Assembly: GCF_040640215.1 (NCBI RefSeq)
Contig: NZ_JBFABG010000001.1
Span: forward strand, 62,001 to 126,000
Reading direction: 5' to 3'
Origin: Actinosynnema sp040640215
GTDB lineage: Bacteria > Actinomycetota > Actinomycetes > Mycobacteriales > Pseudonocardiaceae
DNA: 64,000 nucleotides
Every line of letters begins with the position of its first letter. The stretch's first letter is position 1. A program made the translations under genes and the position numbers. The notes beneath the pieces are model-generated. The model did not search any database and was not told the origin of the DNA. It was given only the letters and a program-made list of their open reading frames with translations. This document shows, piece after piece, positions 39,402 through 48,220 of the stretch.

Positions 39402-40433
39402 TCAGGGCACGACGGATCGTTGTTCGGCGAAGTGGCAGGCGCTCAGGTGGCCACCCCGGTCGACCAGCTCCGGTTCCCGCTGGGCGCACAGGTCCTGAGC
39501 CTTCCAGCACCGGGTCCGGAACCGGCACCCCGAGGGCGGGTCGATCGGCGACGGCACGTCGCCGGTCAGCCGGATCACGTCCCGCTGCCCGCGCAGCGCC
39601 GGGTCGGCGACCGGCACGGCGGACAGCAGCGCCTGGGTGTAGGGGTGGGTGGGGTGCCGGTAGATCTCGTCCTCGGTGCCGATCTCGACGATCTTGCCCA
39701 GGTACATCACCGCCACCCGGTCCGACAGGTGCCGCACCACCGACAGGTCGTGCGCGATGAACACGTAGGCCAGCCCGAACTCGGACTGCAACTCCCGCAA
39801 CAGGTTCATCACCTGCGCCTGGATCGACACGTCCAGCGCGGACACCGGCTCGTCGCACACGATCACCTTGGGCCGCAGCGCCAGCGCCCGCGCGATCCCG
39901 ACCCGCTGCCGCTGCCCGCCGGAGAACTGGTGCGGGTAGCGGTTGATGTGCTCCGGGTTCAGGCCCACCACGTCGAGCAGGTCGCGGACCTTCGCCGCCC
40001 GCGAGCCCTTCGGCGCGACCTCGGGGTGGATCTCGAACGGCTCGCCGACGATGTCGCCGACCGTCATCCGCGGGTTCAGCGACGTGTACGGGTCCTGCAA
40101 CACGATCTGCATGTCGCGCCGCAACGCCCGCAACGCGCCGCCGCGCATCTCGAACATCGACCGGCCCTCGAAGTACGCCGTCCCCGCCGTGGGCGGTTCG
40201 AGCAGCATCAGCACCTGGGCGAGCGTCGACTTGCCGCAGCCGGACTCGCCCACCACGCCCAGCGTCTCGCCGGCGGCCAGGGTGAACGACACCCCGTCCA
40301 CCGCGCGCACCTGGCCGACGGCCCTCCTGAACAGCACGCCCCTGGTCACCGGGAAGTGCTTCACCAGGTGCCGCACCTCCAGCAGCGCCGAGGGGTCCGG
40401 CGGCGTCGGGTCCGGCCCGGCGTGCTTAACCAT
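39402..40433 (-). CDS. oppF: Oligopeptide ABC transporter ATP-binding protein OppF
   Basis: 343 residues. Walker A GESGCGKSTLAQVL, Q-loop VLQDPYTSLNPRM, signature QFSGGQRQRVGIARAL, Walker B VIVCDEPVSALDVSIQ, His switch FIAHDLSVVRHL. The C-terminal oligopeptide/dipeptide extension has three Cys (GCRFRTRCWKAQDLC) that in relatives can hold an iron-sulfur cluster, and ends SACHFAE. The start overlaps oppD's stop by 8 bp. Last gene of oppABCDF; energises peptide import. Confidence 0.93.
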   Translation of the reverse strand: MVKHAGPDPTPPDPSALLEVRHLVKHFPVTRGVLFRRAVGQVRAVDGVSFTLAAGETLGVVGESGCGKSTLAQVLMLLEPPTAGTAYFEGRSMFEMRGGALRALRRDMQIVLQDPYTSLNPRMTVGDIVGEPFEIHPEVAPKGSRAAKVRDLLDVVGLNPEHINRYPHQFSGGQRQRVGIARALALRPKVIVCDEPVSALDVSIQAQVMNLLRELQSEFGLAYVFIAHDLSVVRHLSDRVAVMYLGKIVEIGTEDEIYRHPTHPYTQALLSAVPVADPALRGQRDVIRLTGDVPSPIDPPSGCRFRTRCWKAQDLCAQREPELVDRGGHLSACHFAEQRSVVP

Positions 40434-41406
40434 GGAGCACCTCTTCCGCGAAGTGGCACGCGCTGATCCGACCGAGGCCGAGGCTCACCGGTGCCGGGAC
40501 GTCCACCGCGCACACGTCCCGCGCGCGGGGGCAGCGCGGGTGGAACGGGCACCCGGGCGGGATTCGCAGCAGGCTCGGCGGCAGCCCCTTGATGGTGTCC
40601 AGCACGGTGCCCTTGGCGTCCAGGCGCGGCAACGACTTCATCAACGCCTCCGTGTACGGGTGGCCGGGCGAGCGGAACAGCGACAGCGCGTCGGCCTGCT
40701 CCACGATCCGGCCCGCGTACATCACCACGATCCGGTCGGCCACCTCCGCGACCACGCCCAGGTCGTGCGTGATCAGGACCAGGCCCATGTGCCGCTCGCG
40801 CTGGATCTCCGCGAGCAGGTCCATGATCTGGGCCTGCACGGTGACGTCCAGCGCGGTGGTCGGCTCGTCCGCGATCAGCACCTCCGGGTCCAGCGCCAGC
40901 GACATCGCGATCATCGCGCGCTGCCGCATCCCGCCGGAGAACTGGTGCGGGTACTCCCGGACCCGTTGCCGGGCGTGCGGTATCCGCACCAGGTCGAGCA
41001 GCTCGATCGCCCGCGCCCGCGCCTCGGACCGGCTCATCCCGCGCCGCGTCCGCAACTGCTCCTCGATTTGGAACCCGACCGTGAACACCGGGTTCAGCGC
41101 GGACAGCGCGTCCTGGAAGATCATCGCGACACCCGCGCCGCGCACCGCCCGCCGCCGTTCCGCGGACGCCGTCAGCAGCTCCTCGCCGTGGAAGCGCACC
41201 GAGCCCCGCGTGACGAACGCGGGCGGCGTGTCGAGGATGCCCATGACCGCCTGCGCCGTCACGCTCTTGCCGGACCCCGATTCCCCCAGCACCGCGACGG
41301 TTTCACCTACGTCGACGTGGTAGCCCACGCCGTTGAGCACCCGCGCGATCCCGTCCCGCGTGCGGAACTCCACGTGCAGGTCCTCGACCTCCAACAAGGC
41401 CGTCAC
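40426..41406 (-). CDS. oppD: Oligopeptide ABC transporter ATP-binding protein OppD
   Basis: 326 residues. Walker A GESGSGKSVTAQAV, Q-loop IFQDALSALNPVF, signature QFSGGMRQRAMIAMSL, Walker B VLIADEPTTALDVTVQ, switch LITHDLGVVAEVADR, and the C-terminal CPFHPRCPRARDVC cysteine set. The GTG at 41406 (MTALLEVEDLHVEF) is preferred over TTG at 41409 because AGGAGGA then sits 5-6 nt upstream. Pairs with OppF. Confidence 0.93.
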   Translation of the reverse strand: MTALLEVEDLHVEFRTRDGIARVLNGVGYHVDVGETVAVLGESGSGKSVTAQAVMGILDTPPAFVTRGSVRFHGEELLTASAERRRAVRGAGVAMIFQDALSALNPVFTVGFQIEEQLRTRRGMSRSEARARAIELLDLVRIPHARQRVREYPHQFSGGMRQRAMIAMSLALDPEVLIADEPTTALDVTVQAQIMDLLAEIQRERHMGLVLITHDLGVVAEVADRIVVMYAGRIVEQADALSLFRSPGHPYTEALMKSLPRLDAKGTVLDTIKGLPPSLLRIPPGCPFHPRCPRARDVCAVDVPAPVSLGLGRISACHFAEEVLHG

Positions 41407-41415
41407 CAAGTCCTC

Positions 41416-42318
41416 CTACCGCAGTTTGGGATCGAGGGCCTCGCGCACCGCGTCGCCCAGCATGACGAACGCGAGCACGGTCGCGGTCAGGAAACCCGCC
41501 GGGAAGAGCAGGGAGTGCGGCGCGACCCGCACGTACTTGGTGGCGCTGTTGATCAGCACGCCCCAGGACACCACGGGCTGCCGCAGGCCGATGCCGAGGT
41601 AGGACAGGGTCGCCTCGGCCCCGATGAACGCGCCGAGCGCGATCGTCGAGTAGACCAGCACGGGCGCGACGCAGTTGGGCAGCATGTGCTTGGTGATGAT
41701 CCGGCGCGGTGACGCGCCCAGCGCCCGCGCGGCCTTCACGTAGTCCTGCTGCTTGGCCGCGATGGCCGTGGCCCGCATGATCCGCATCGCCACCGGCCAC
41801 GACAGCACGGCGATCGACAGCACCACCTGCGCCACGATCCGCACCGGCCCGACGTCCAGCTCCTTCGCGTTCAACGTCGTCAGGATCACGATCGCGCCCA
41901 GCACGAACGGCACCCCGACGAAGATGTCGGCGATCCGCGACACGATCGCGTCCAGCCACCTGCCGTAGTACCCGGCCATGATGCCGATCGCGGAACCGAC
42001 CAGCACCACGCCGAGCGTGGCCAGCAGCCCGACCACGATGGACGCCCGCGTGCCGTGGACGACCCGGGTGTAGATGTCGTAGCCCTGGTTGTCGTAGCCG
42101 AACCACGCGTCGGCCGACGGTCCCCGCCTGCTGCGGGAGAGCACCGCCGCGTCCGGGTCGCCGGGGGCGAACAGGGACGGGAACAGCGCCATCAGCACCA
42201 TCAGCAGGATGACCGCCGACGACACCCAGAACACCGGCCGGGACCGCAGCGAGTGCCACGCGTCCCCGAACAGCCCGCGCGGTTTGTCCAGCGCCAGCAC
42301 GGTGATTTGCTCAGTCAT
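41416..42318 (-). CDS. oppC: Oligopeptide ABC transporter permease OppC
   Basis: 300 residues, six membrane segments beginning VFWVSSAVILLMVLMALFPSLF. The N-terminal OppC domain is followed by the permease domain with the EAA-type coupling motif ARALGASPRRIITKHMLPN and FIGAEATLSYLGIGL. Ends DAVREALDPKLR, the usual OppC C terminus. The start overlaps oppB by 8 bp. Confidence 0.93.
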   Translation of the reverse strand: MTEQITVLALDKPRGLFGDAWHSLRSRPVFWVSSAVILLMVLMALFPSLFAPGDPDAAVLSRSRRGPSADAWFGYDNQGYDIYTRVVHGTRASIVVGLLATLGVVLVGSAIGIMAGYYGRWLDAIVSRIADIFVGVPFVLGAIVILTTLNAKELDVGPVRIVAQVVLSIAVLSWPVAMRIMRATAIAAKQQDYVKAARALGASPRRIITKHMLPNCVAPVLVYSTIALGAFIGAEATLSYLGIGLRQPVVSWGVLINSATKYVRVAPHSLLFPAGFLTATVLAFVMLGDAVREALDPKLR

Positions 42319-43234
42319 AGCGGATCCTCGGGTCGAGCACGGCGTAGAGCAGGTCCACCAGCAGCGTCATCAGCAGGTAGACCAGCACCAGGACGGTGAC
42401 CACACCGGTCACCATCGCGCCGTCCTTGGTCAGGACCGAGCGGAACACCAGCCCGCCCACGCCGGGCACGTTGAAGATGCCCTCGGTGACGATCGCGCCA
42501 CCCAGGAACGCCCCCAGGTCGGTGCCCAGGAAGGTGATCACCGGGATCAGCGAGTTGCGCAGCAGGTGCACGCCCACCACCCGGCTCTGCGGCAGCCCCT
42601 TGGCCAGCGCGGTGCGCACGTAGTCCGCGCGCCGGTTCTCCGAGATGCTCGCCCGGGAGAGCCGCGCCACGTAGGCCATCGACAGCGACGCCAGCACGAA
42701 ACCGGGCACGAGCAGGTTGCCCCACGTCGGTGTCGAGACGGTCGGCGCGATCCAGCCGAGCTGGAGCCCGAACACGAGCTGCACCACGTACCCGGTGACG
42801 AACACCGGGATGGAGATCAGGAACAGGGTGGAGACGAGCACGAGGCTGTCCAGGAAACCCCGGTTGCGCAACCCGCTCACCACACCCGCGGTGATCCCGA
42901 TGACCGCCTCGATCAGCAGCGCCACCAGGGCGAGCCGGAGGGTCACCGGGAAGGTGGCACCGACCTGCTGGAGCACCTGGACACCGGACGAGGTCTCGCC
43001 GAAGTCGCCCCGCACCACGTTCCCCAGGTACTTCGCGTACTGGAGCCACAGGGGGTCGTCGAGGTGGAACTTCTCGCGCATGGCCGCGATGTAGGCCGGC
43101 GGGCAGTCCCGCTCGCCGCACTTGCCCGCGAACTGGTCTCCCGGGATCTTCCACACCATGACGTAGATCAGGAAGGTCGTCCCGAGGAACACCGGCACCA
43201 TCTGGAGGAGCCTGCGCAGCAGATAGAAACCCAT
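42311..43234 (-). CDS. oppB: Oligopeptide ABC transporter permease OppB
   Basis: 307 residues starting MGFYLLRRLLQMVPVFLGTTF, a typical OppB N terminus. Six membrane segments; periplasmic loop with two Cys (KCGERDCPPAY) after the first; coupling motif ALAKGLPQSRVVGVHLLRNSLIP; C terminus DLLYAVLDPRIRYD. A GC-rich stem-loop separates it from oppA, which may lower permease expression relative to the binding protein. Confidence 0.93.
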   Translation of the reverse strand: MGFYLLRRLLQMVPVFLGTTFLIYVMVWKIPGDQFAGKCGERDCPPAYIAAMREKFHLDDPLWLQYAKYLGNVVRGDFGETSSGVQVLQQVGATFPVTLRLALVALLIEAVIGITAGVVSGLRNRGFLDSLVLVSTLFLISIPVFVTGYVVQLVFGLQLGWIAPTVSTPTWGNLLVPGFVLASLSMAYVARLSRASISENRRADYVRTALAKGLPQSRVVGVHLLRNSLIPVITFLGTDLGAFLGGAIVTEGIFNVPGVGGLVFRSVLTKDGAMVTGVVTVLVLVYLLMTLLVDLLYAVLDPRIRYD

Positions 43235-43256
43235 GTCACGCTCTTTCAGCGGCGGG

Positions 43257-43286
43257 GGGCCGGCCCGCGGTCCGGCGGGCCGGCCC
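43257..43286 (-). terminator. Intercistronic stem-loop between oppA and oppB
   Basis: Perfect 12-bp stem GGGCCGGCCCGC/GCGGGCCGGCCC with a 6-nt loop, 14 bp after the oppA stop. Likely a partial terminator or 3' stabiliser giving more binding protein than permease. Confidence 0.6.
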
Positions 43287-43300
43287 TGGGTACCGGAGTG

Positions 43301-44926
43301 CTAGGCCACTTCCACCGAGTCGAGGTCGAGCTTGCGGAACGGGTGCAGGTTCGCGACCTTCAGCCGGTTCGACTTGCCCGCGATGGTCTTCTGCGTCCAC
43401 AGCGGGATCGTCGGCATGTCCTCCGCCAGCATCTTCTCCGCCTCCAGGTAGAGCCGGATGGCGTCCTCCTCGCTGGCGGCCTTGTCCGCCTCGGCGAGCT
43501 TCGCGTCGAACTTCGGGTTCGAGTACAGCCCGTCGTTGGACGACGCGCCGGTGCGGAACAGCGGCGTCAGCCAGTTCTCGATCGACGGGTAGTCGGCGAT
43601 CCAGCCCGACCGGTACATGCCGGTCATCTCGTGCGCGTTCACCTTCTGCCGGAACTCGCCGAAGCTGGTCGTCGGCACGAACCGCGCCTCGACCCCCAGG
43701 GTGTTCTTGATGCTGTTCGCCACCGCCTCGGCCCACTCCTGGTGCCCGCCGTCGGTGTTCGACAGCAGGACGATCTCCCCGGTGTAGCCCGACTTCGCGA
43801 ACTCCTCCTTGGCCTTCAGCGGGTTGAACTCGCAGTACTCGCCGCACTGGCCGGGCTGGTAGCCCTTCATCAACGGGTGCACCCAGCCGTCCGCGGGCTG
43901 GCGCGTCCCCTCGAAGATCCGCTGGGTGATCTCCTCGCGGTTGATCGCCATGGACAGCGCGCGCCGCAGCGACACGTTGTCGTAGGGCGCGGTGTAGAAC
44001 GGGAGCGCGATCGTCTGGTTGTTCAGCGTCTCCCGCGTGACGACCCGGTCACCCAGGTCCGTCTCGTACTTCTGGCCCGCCAGCGCGTTGGGCGGCAGTT
44101 CCTCCATGAAGTCCAGGTTGTTCGCCACCAGGTCGGCGTAGGCCGACTCACGGCTCTGGTAGACCTTCAGCGTGAGGTCCTTGAACTTCGGCTTGTCGTC
44201 GCCGGTGTAGTCGTCGTTGCGGGTCAGCTTGATCTCGGTGCCGACCGAGCGCGAGACGAACTTGAACGGGCCGTTGCCGATCGGGTTGGCCTCGAACGCC
44301 GCGCGGTCCTTGAAGAACGCCTCCGGCAGCGGTGCGAACACCTCGTAGCCGATGGTCACCGGGAACACCGCGAACGGCTCGGAGAGCGTGATGGTGAAGG
44401 TGGTGTCGTCCACGACCTCCAGGCCGGACAGCTTCTCCGCCTTGGGTGCGGGTGCCGGCTCCGGGCCCTCGGGACCGTCCGGGTCCTTCGGGTTGACGTC
44501 CTGGTAGCCCTCGATCTGGGAGAAGAAGCTCCCGCCCTGCGTGGCGTTCGGGCCGTAGGCGGTCCAGTTCCACGCGTCCACGAAGCTCTTCGAGGTGACC
44601 GCGGTGCCGTCGTGGAACTTCCACCCGGACTTGATCTTGACGGTGAACAGCTTCGAGTCCGAGGTCTCGATCGACTCGGCCATGGCGTTCACCGGCTGGG
44701 CGTCCTCGTTGCGGTACTCCACCAGACCGGTGAACAGCGCGTCGAGCACGCGGCTGCCGCCGACCTCGGTGGTGTTGCCGGGCACCAGCGGGTTCTCCGG
44801 CTCGGTGTTGAAGATGCTGATGCCGGCCTCGGTGTCGGACCCGCCGGCGTCCGTCTCCGGGGTCCCGCAGCCGGTCGCGATCAGTGCAGCCGCGACAGCC
44901 ACCGGAACTAAACGTGCACGTGACAT
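43301..44926 (-). CDS. oppA: Oligopeptide-binding lipoprotein OppA (SBP family 5)
   Basis: 541 residues. Lipoprotein signal with lipobox IATGC (Cys20), so anchored outside the membrane. Family 5 binding-protein landmarks: LVPGNTTEVGGSRVLDALFTGLVEY, WKFHDGTAVTSKSFVDAWNW, NDDYTGDDKPKFKDLTLKVY, LRRALSMAINREEI, and late YLEAEKMLAEDMPTIPLW. A Pro/Glu-rich insert (PDGPEGPEPAPAPKAEK) lies about residue 150. GGGAGG is 5 nt before the ATG. First gene of the operon; peptide specificity unknown. Confidence 0.93.
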   Translation of the reverse strand: MSRARLVPVAVAAALIATGCGTPETDAGGSDTEAGISIFNTEPENPLVPGNTTEVGGSRVLDALFTGLVEYRNEDAQPVNAMAESIETSDSKLFTVKIKSGWKFHDGTAVTSKSFVDAWNWTAYGPNATQGGSFFSQIEGYQDVNPKDPDGPEGPEPAPAPKAEKLSGLEVVDDTTFTITLSEPFAVFPVTIGYEVFAPLPEAFFKDRAAFEANPIGNGPFKFVSRSVGTEIKLTRNDDYTGDDKPKFKDLTLKVYQSRESAYADLVANNLDFMEELPPNALAGQKYETDLGDRVVTRETLNNQTIALPFYTAPYDNVSLRRALSMAINREEITQRIFEGTRQPADGWVHPLMKGYQPGQCGEYCEFNPLKAKEEFAKSGYTGEIVLLSNTDGGHQEWAEAVANSIKNTLGVEARFVPTTSFGEFRQKVNAHEMTGMYRSGWIADYPSIENWLTPLFRTGASSNDGLYSNPKFDAKLAEADKAASEEDAIRLYLEAEKMLAEDMPTIPLWTQKTIAGKSNRLKVANLHPFRKLDLDSVEVA

Positions 44927-45093
44927 GCGTCCTCCCACCTGTTCGGGGGTAACCGAGCAGAGTTGACCGCTCTCGCAGCGTGTCAGAGGACGCTAATCGG
45001 ACAGTGGTGCACGCCACGTGGGTGACGCGGTTACAACCCAGTCACGAACGATGCCAGTTGACACTCGTCCGGGGTAGGAAGATCGACTCGCGA

Positions 45094-46044
45094 TCAGACC
45101 AGCGAGAACGCGATCCCGTCGAGGATGTCGTGCTCACTGGCCACCAGCTCGCGCACGCCGTGGGTCGCCAGGTGCTCCGCCAGCGTCCGCACCACCAGCG
45201 CCCCGCCGCTGATCACGTCCACCCGTCCCGGGTGCATCGGCCCGAGCGCGGCCCTCTCGTCGTGGCCCATCGTGAGCAGCCGCGAGGTGAGCTCCCGGAT
45301 CTGGTCCAGGGACAGCCGGGACAGGTGGATCTCGGCGGAGTCGTAGGCGGGCAGCTCCTTGGCCAGCGCCACCAGCGTGGTGACCGTGCCGGCGACACCG
45401 ATCCACGTGGCGGCCTCGGCCGTGGGCACGGCGGCGAACGCCTCGCCCAGCACCTCGGTGGCCACCGCGACGGCCTTCTCCACCTGCGCCCCGGTCGGCG
45501 GGTCGTCGTGCAGGCAGCGCTCGGTCAGCCGCACGCAGCCGACGTCCACCGACCGCGCGGCGGTCACGTCGGCCCGCACGCCGTCCCAGGAGCCCAGCAC
45601 GAGCTCCGTGGACCCGCCGCCCACGTCGGACACCAGGAAGGGGCCCTCCGCGCCGTCCAGGTCCGCGACAGCGCCGGTGAACGACAGCCGCGCCTCCTCG
45701 TCCCCGGTGATCACCTCGGCCTCGACGCCCAGCACGGCGCGGGTCATGTCGAAGAACTCGTCCCGGTTCCGGGCGTCCCGGGTGGCCGAGGTGGCCACCA
45801 TCCGGACCCGCTCGGCCCCCTTGCGGCGCAGGACGTTCGCGTACTCGGCGAGCGCCTGGCGGGTCCGCCGCAACGCCTCGGCGTTGAGCACGCCGGTCGC
45901 GTCGACCCCCGCGCCCAGCCGGACGACCCGCATCTCCCGGTGCACGTCGCGCAGCCACCGCGACCCGTCGTCGGCCACCGTCACGTCGGCCACCAGCAGG
46001 CGGATCGAGTTGGTCCCGCAGTCGATAGCGGCCACGCGGCCCAT
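45094..46044 (-). CDS. ppx: Ppx/GppA phosphatase family protein
   Basis: 316 residues, the short actinobacterial type. Acts on polyphosphate, pppGpp or nucleotide phosphates; M. tuberculosis Rv1026 (ppx2) is the positional counterpart. Phosphate-binding motifs of the ASKHA fold: AAIDCGTNSIRLLVAD, MVATSATRDARNRDEFF, the Glu in ITGDEEARLSFTG, SDVGGGSTELVLG, and GVAGTVTTLVAL. Starts MGRVAAID at 46044. Follows DUF501 and the first transglycosylase gene on the same strand, 181 bp after the latter's terminator. Confidence 0.9.
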   Translation of the reverse strand: MGRVAAIDCGTNSIRLLVADVTVADDGSRWLRDVHREMRVVRLGAGVDATGVLNAEALRRTRQALAEYANVLRRKGAERVRMVATSATRDARNRDEFFDMTRAVLGVEAEVITGDEEARLSFTGAVADLDGAEGPFLVSDVGGGSTELVLGSWDGVRADVTAARSVDVGCVRLTERCLHDDPPTGAQVEKAVAVATEVLGEAFAAVPTAEAATWIGVAGTVTTLVALAKELPAYDSAEIHLSRLSLDQIRELTSRLLTMGHDERAALGPMHPGRVDVISGGALVVRTLAEHLATHGVRELVASEHDILDGIAFSLV

Positions 46045-46180
46045 GTCGCCCCTCCGTTCGCCGACGGCCCGACGCCGCCGCGACAGAAGTTACGCGAGCC
46101 GCACCGCGCCGCCGCCCGAAGGTCCGCCCGCGATGTCCGGCGAGGTCACCGGTACCGGACGAGCCGGCCCGGGAACGCCG

Positions 46181-46212
46181 ACGGCCCCGCCACCGGGTGG
46201 TGGCGGGGCCGT
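46181..46212 (-). terminator. Terminator after the Thr-rich transglycosylase gene
   Basis: Perfect 14-bp stem ACGGCCCCGCCACC with its complement and a 4-nt GGGT loop, 13 bp beyond the stop codon. Confidence 0.75.
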
Positions 46213-46225
46213 GGGGGGACCGGAG

Positions 46226-47590
46226 CTACACGGGCTTCAGGGACGACGTGGGGTGCGGGACGTAACCGGCCGCCGAAGCCGACGTACCGCCGGTCCCGGC
46301 CGACGGGTCACCGGCCGGAGCGGACGCGGACGTCACCGTCGCGGTGGTGACCGTCGTGCACGTCGGCGGGACCGACGTGGTGGTCGGAACCGTGGTCGTC
46401 GTGGTCGTCGGAGCCGGGGTGTCGCAGGTCGTCGTCGTGGTCGTCGTCGTGGTGCTGGTCGCCGACGTGGTCGTGGTCGGAACCGTGGTCGTGGTCGAAG
46501 ACGTGGTCGACGACAACGGTGGCACCCACGTGATCGACGTCCGCGTCGTGGTCGTCGTCGTGGTGGACGAGGTGGACGTGGTCGTCGTCGTGGTCGTCGT
46601 CGGGTTCGACGCGGGGTTCGTCGTGGACGACGGCGGCGTGGTGCCGGTGCCGTTGTCCGGCGGGTTCGGCCCCTCCCACGGCTCGTCGTCCTCCGGCGGC
46701 AGGAAGTCGTCGTCCGAACCGGGCAGGCTGGGCAGCGGGCTCACGCCGTCGGCGTACGCGTCGGCCCAGAACAGGACCGTCTTGACGTACTCGTCGGAGC
46801 GGTTGTAGCGGAACACCGCCTTGGCCCGCTCCTCCGGGTTGGTCAGGTCGCCGCCGTCGGAGCACAGGTAGTTGCCCGCACCGGCCGTCGCGTCGTAGAC
46901 GTTGTTCGGGTTCGACTCGCCGTCGTCGTTGCCGTCGGCGGCGAAACCGGCCCACGTGGAGGGGATGAACTGCATCGGGCCGACCGCGCGGTCCCACGTC
47001 CGGTCGTAGTCGAACCGGCCGCCGTCGGTGTCGTGGATCGCGGCCATGCCCGGACCGCCGTCGAGCACCGGGCCCAGGATCGGGTTGACCGTGTTGCCCC
47101 GGCCGTCCACCCGGCCGCCGCGCGCGTGCCCGGACTCGATCCGGCCGATGCCCGCCAGCAGCGACCAGTGCAGGTTGCAGCCCGGCGTGGTGGTGGCCAG
47201 CCGGTCGGCGGCCTTCATGTACGCGTCCAGCATCACGCCGGGGATGCCGAGCTGCCCGGCCACCAGGTCCGGGTCCGCGCCGTCGAACGGGAGGTCGTCA
47301 CCGAAGGAGGACGGGTCGTCGGCGTCGGCGAGCAGCGCCGCGCTCAGCTCGTCGGTCTCGGGCAGCCTGCCGTTCACGCCCAGCGCGCCGGAGTCCTGCA
47401 ACCGCATCGTGCCGAGCACGTCGCCCGCACCGGGAGGCATCGCCTCGATGCCGGAGTGGGCGGCCACGTTCACCCAGTCGAAACCGGCCGCCGAGTGCAG
47501 CAGGGTGGGCGCGAGCAGCGCGCACGTCGCCGTCGCCGCCAGCCCCCATTGGCGCGGCGTCAGGGTCGGCCGTCTTGTCGCCTTCCGCAT
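46226..47590 (-). CDS. Lytic transglycosylase with long Thr-rich C-terminal tail
   Basis: 454 residues. Signal/anchor near the N terminus (GLAATATCALLAPTLLHSAAG). An MltB-like (SLT_2) catalytic domain at about 115-285: LLAGIGRIESGHARGG with the catalytic Glu in RIESGH, then WDRAVGPMQFIPSTWAGFAADG and NVYDATAGAGNYLC. From about 310 to 440 the protein is Thr/Ser/Pro-rich with Thr runs, encoded by GTC/GTG-type complementary-strand repeats, probably a wall-spanning glycosylated stalk. Cleaves peptidoglycan. Paralogous to the gene at 51629. The ATG at 47590 is used; a GTG at 47626 has no proper ribosome site. Confidence 0.85.
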   Translation of the reverse strand: MRKATRRPTLTPRQWGLAATATCALLAPTLLHSAAGFDWVNVAAHSGIEAMPPGAGDVLGTMRLQDSGALGVNGRLPETDELSAALLADADDPSSFGDDLPFDGADPDLVAGQLGIPGVMLDAYMKAADRLATTTPGCNLHWSLLAGIGRIESGHARGGRVDGRGNTVNPILGPVLDGGPGMAAIHDTDGGRFDYDRTWDRAVGPMQFIPSTWAGFAADGNDDGESNPNNVYDATAGAGNYLCSDGGDLTNPEERAKAVFRYNRSDEYVKTVLFWADAYADGVSPLPSLPGSDDDFLPPEDDEPWEGPNPPDNGTGTTPPSSTTNPASNPTTTTTTTTSTSSTTTTTTTRTSITWVPPLSSTTSSTTTTVPTTTTSATSTTTTTTTTTCDTPAPTTTTTTVPTTTSVPPTCTTVTTATVTSASAPAGDPSAGTGGTSASAAGYVPHPTSSLKPV

Positions 47591-47728
47591 GCGTCCCCGT
47601 CGCTTCGGCACAGCCCCGAACTCCACTCCTCGGCGAATACCGCTTCAGCCCACGGACCCAGCCTGCCCGATCCGCTCAGCCCTGTCACGGTCGCACGTGC
47701 TTCTGTGTCCAAAGAACTGCCCGTAAGG

Positions 47729-48220
47729 TCAGTTCTTCACCTTTGACGCGCAGTCGCCGCTGGGCCACCACTGCGCGAGCAGCTCCAGCGCCTCGTCGCC
47801 GAACGGGTTCACCCCGGGCCCGGCGGCCAACGAGTGCGCCACGTGGACGTGGAGGCACTTCACCCGGTCCGGCATGCCGCCTGCGGTGACCGTCGTGCCC
47901 AGCGGTTCGATCGCGTCCCGCTCAGCCAAGTACGACTCGTGGGCCGAGCGGTAGCGCGCCGCCAACTGTTCATCCGTCGCCAGCCGATCGGTCATCTCCT
48001 TCATCAGCCCGGCACCTTCCAGCCGGCTGACGTAGGAGTTGAGCCGCGAGCAGGTCAGGTAGTAGAGCGTCGGGAACGGCGTGCCGTCCTCCAGGCGCGG
48101 GCTGGTCTGCACGACCGCCGGGTGCCCGCCCGGACAGCGCGCCGCCACCTCCCGCATGCCGCGCGGGGCGCGTCCGAGCTGCTCGGCGACGACCGCCCTG
48201 TCCTCGTCGCTGACCGTCAT
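47729..48220 (-). CDS. DUF501 family protein
   Basis: 163 residues. DUF501 landmarks: VAEQLGRAPRGMREVAARCPGGHPAVV, LEDGTPFPTLYYLTCSRLN, SRLEGAGLMKEM, GMPDRVKCLHVHVAHSLAAGPGVNPFGDEAL. Two or three Cys may bind a cofactor, but function is unknown. It lies directly after divIC with an ATGA overlap, the same order as M. tuberculosis Rv1024-Rv1025, so it may serve cell division or wall synthesis. Confidence 0.88.
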   Translation of the reverse strand: MTVSDEDRAVVAEQLGRAPRGMREVAARCPGGHPAVVQTSPRLEDGTPFPTLYYLTCSRLNSYVSRLEGAGLMKEMTDRLATDEQLAARYRSAHESYLAERDAIEPLGTTVTAGGMPDRVKCLHVHVAHSLAAGPGVNPFGDEALELLAQWWPSGDCASKVKN

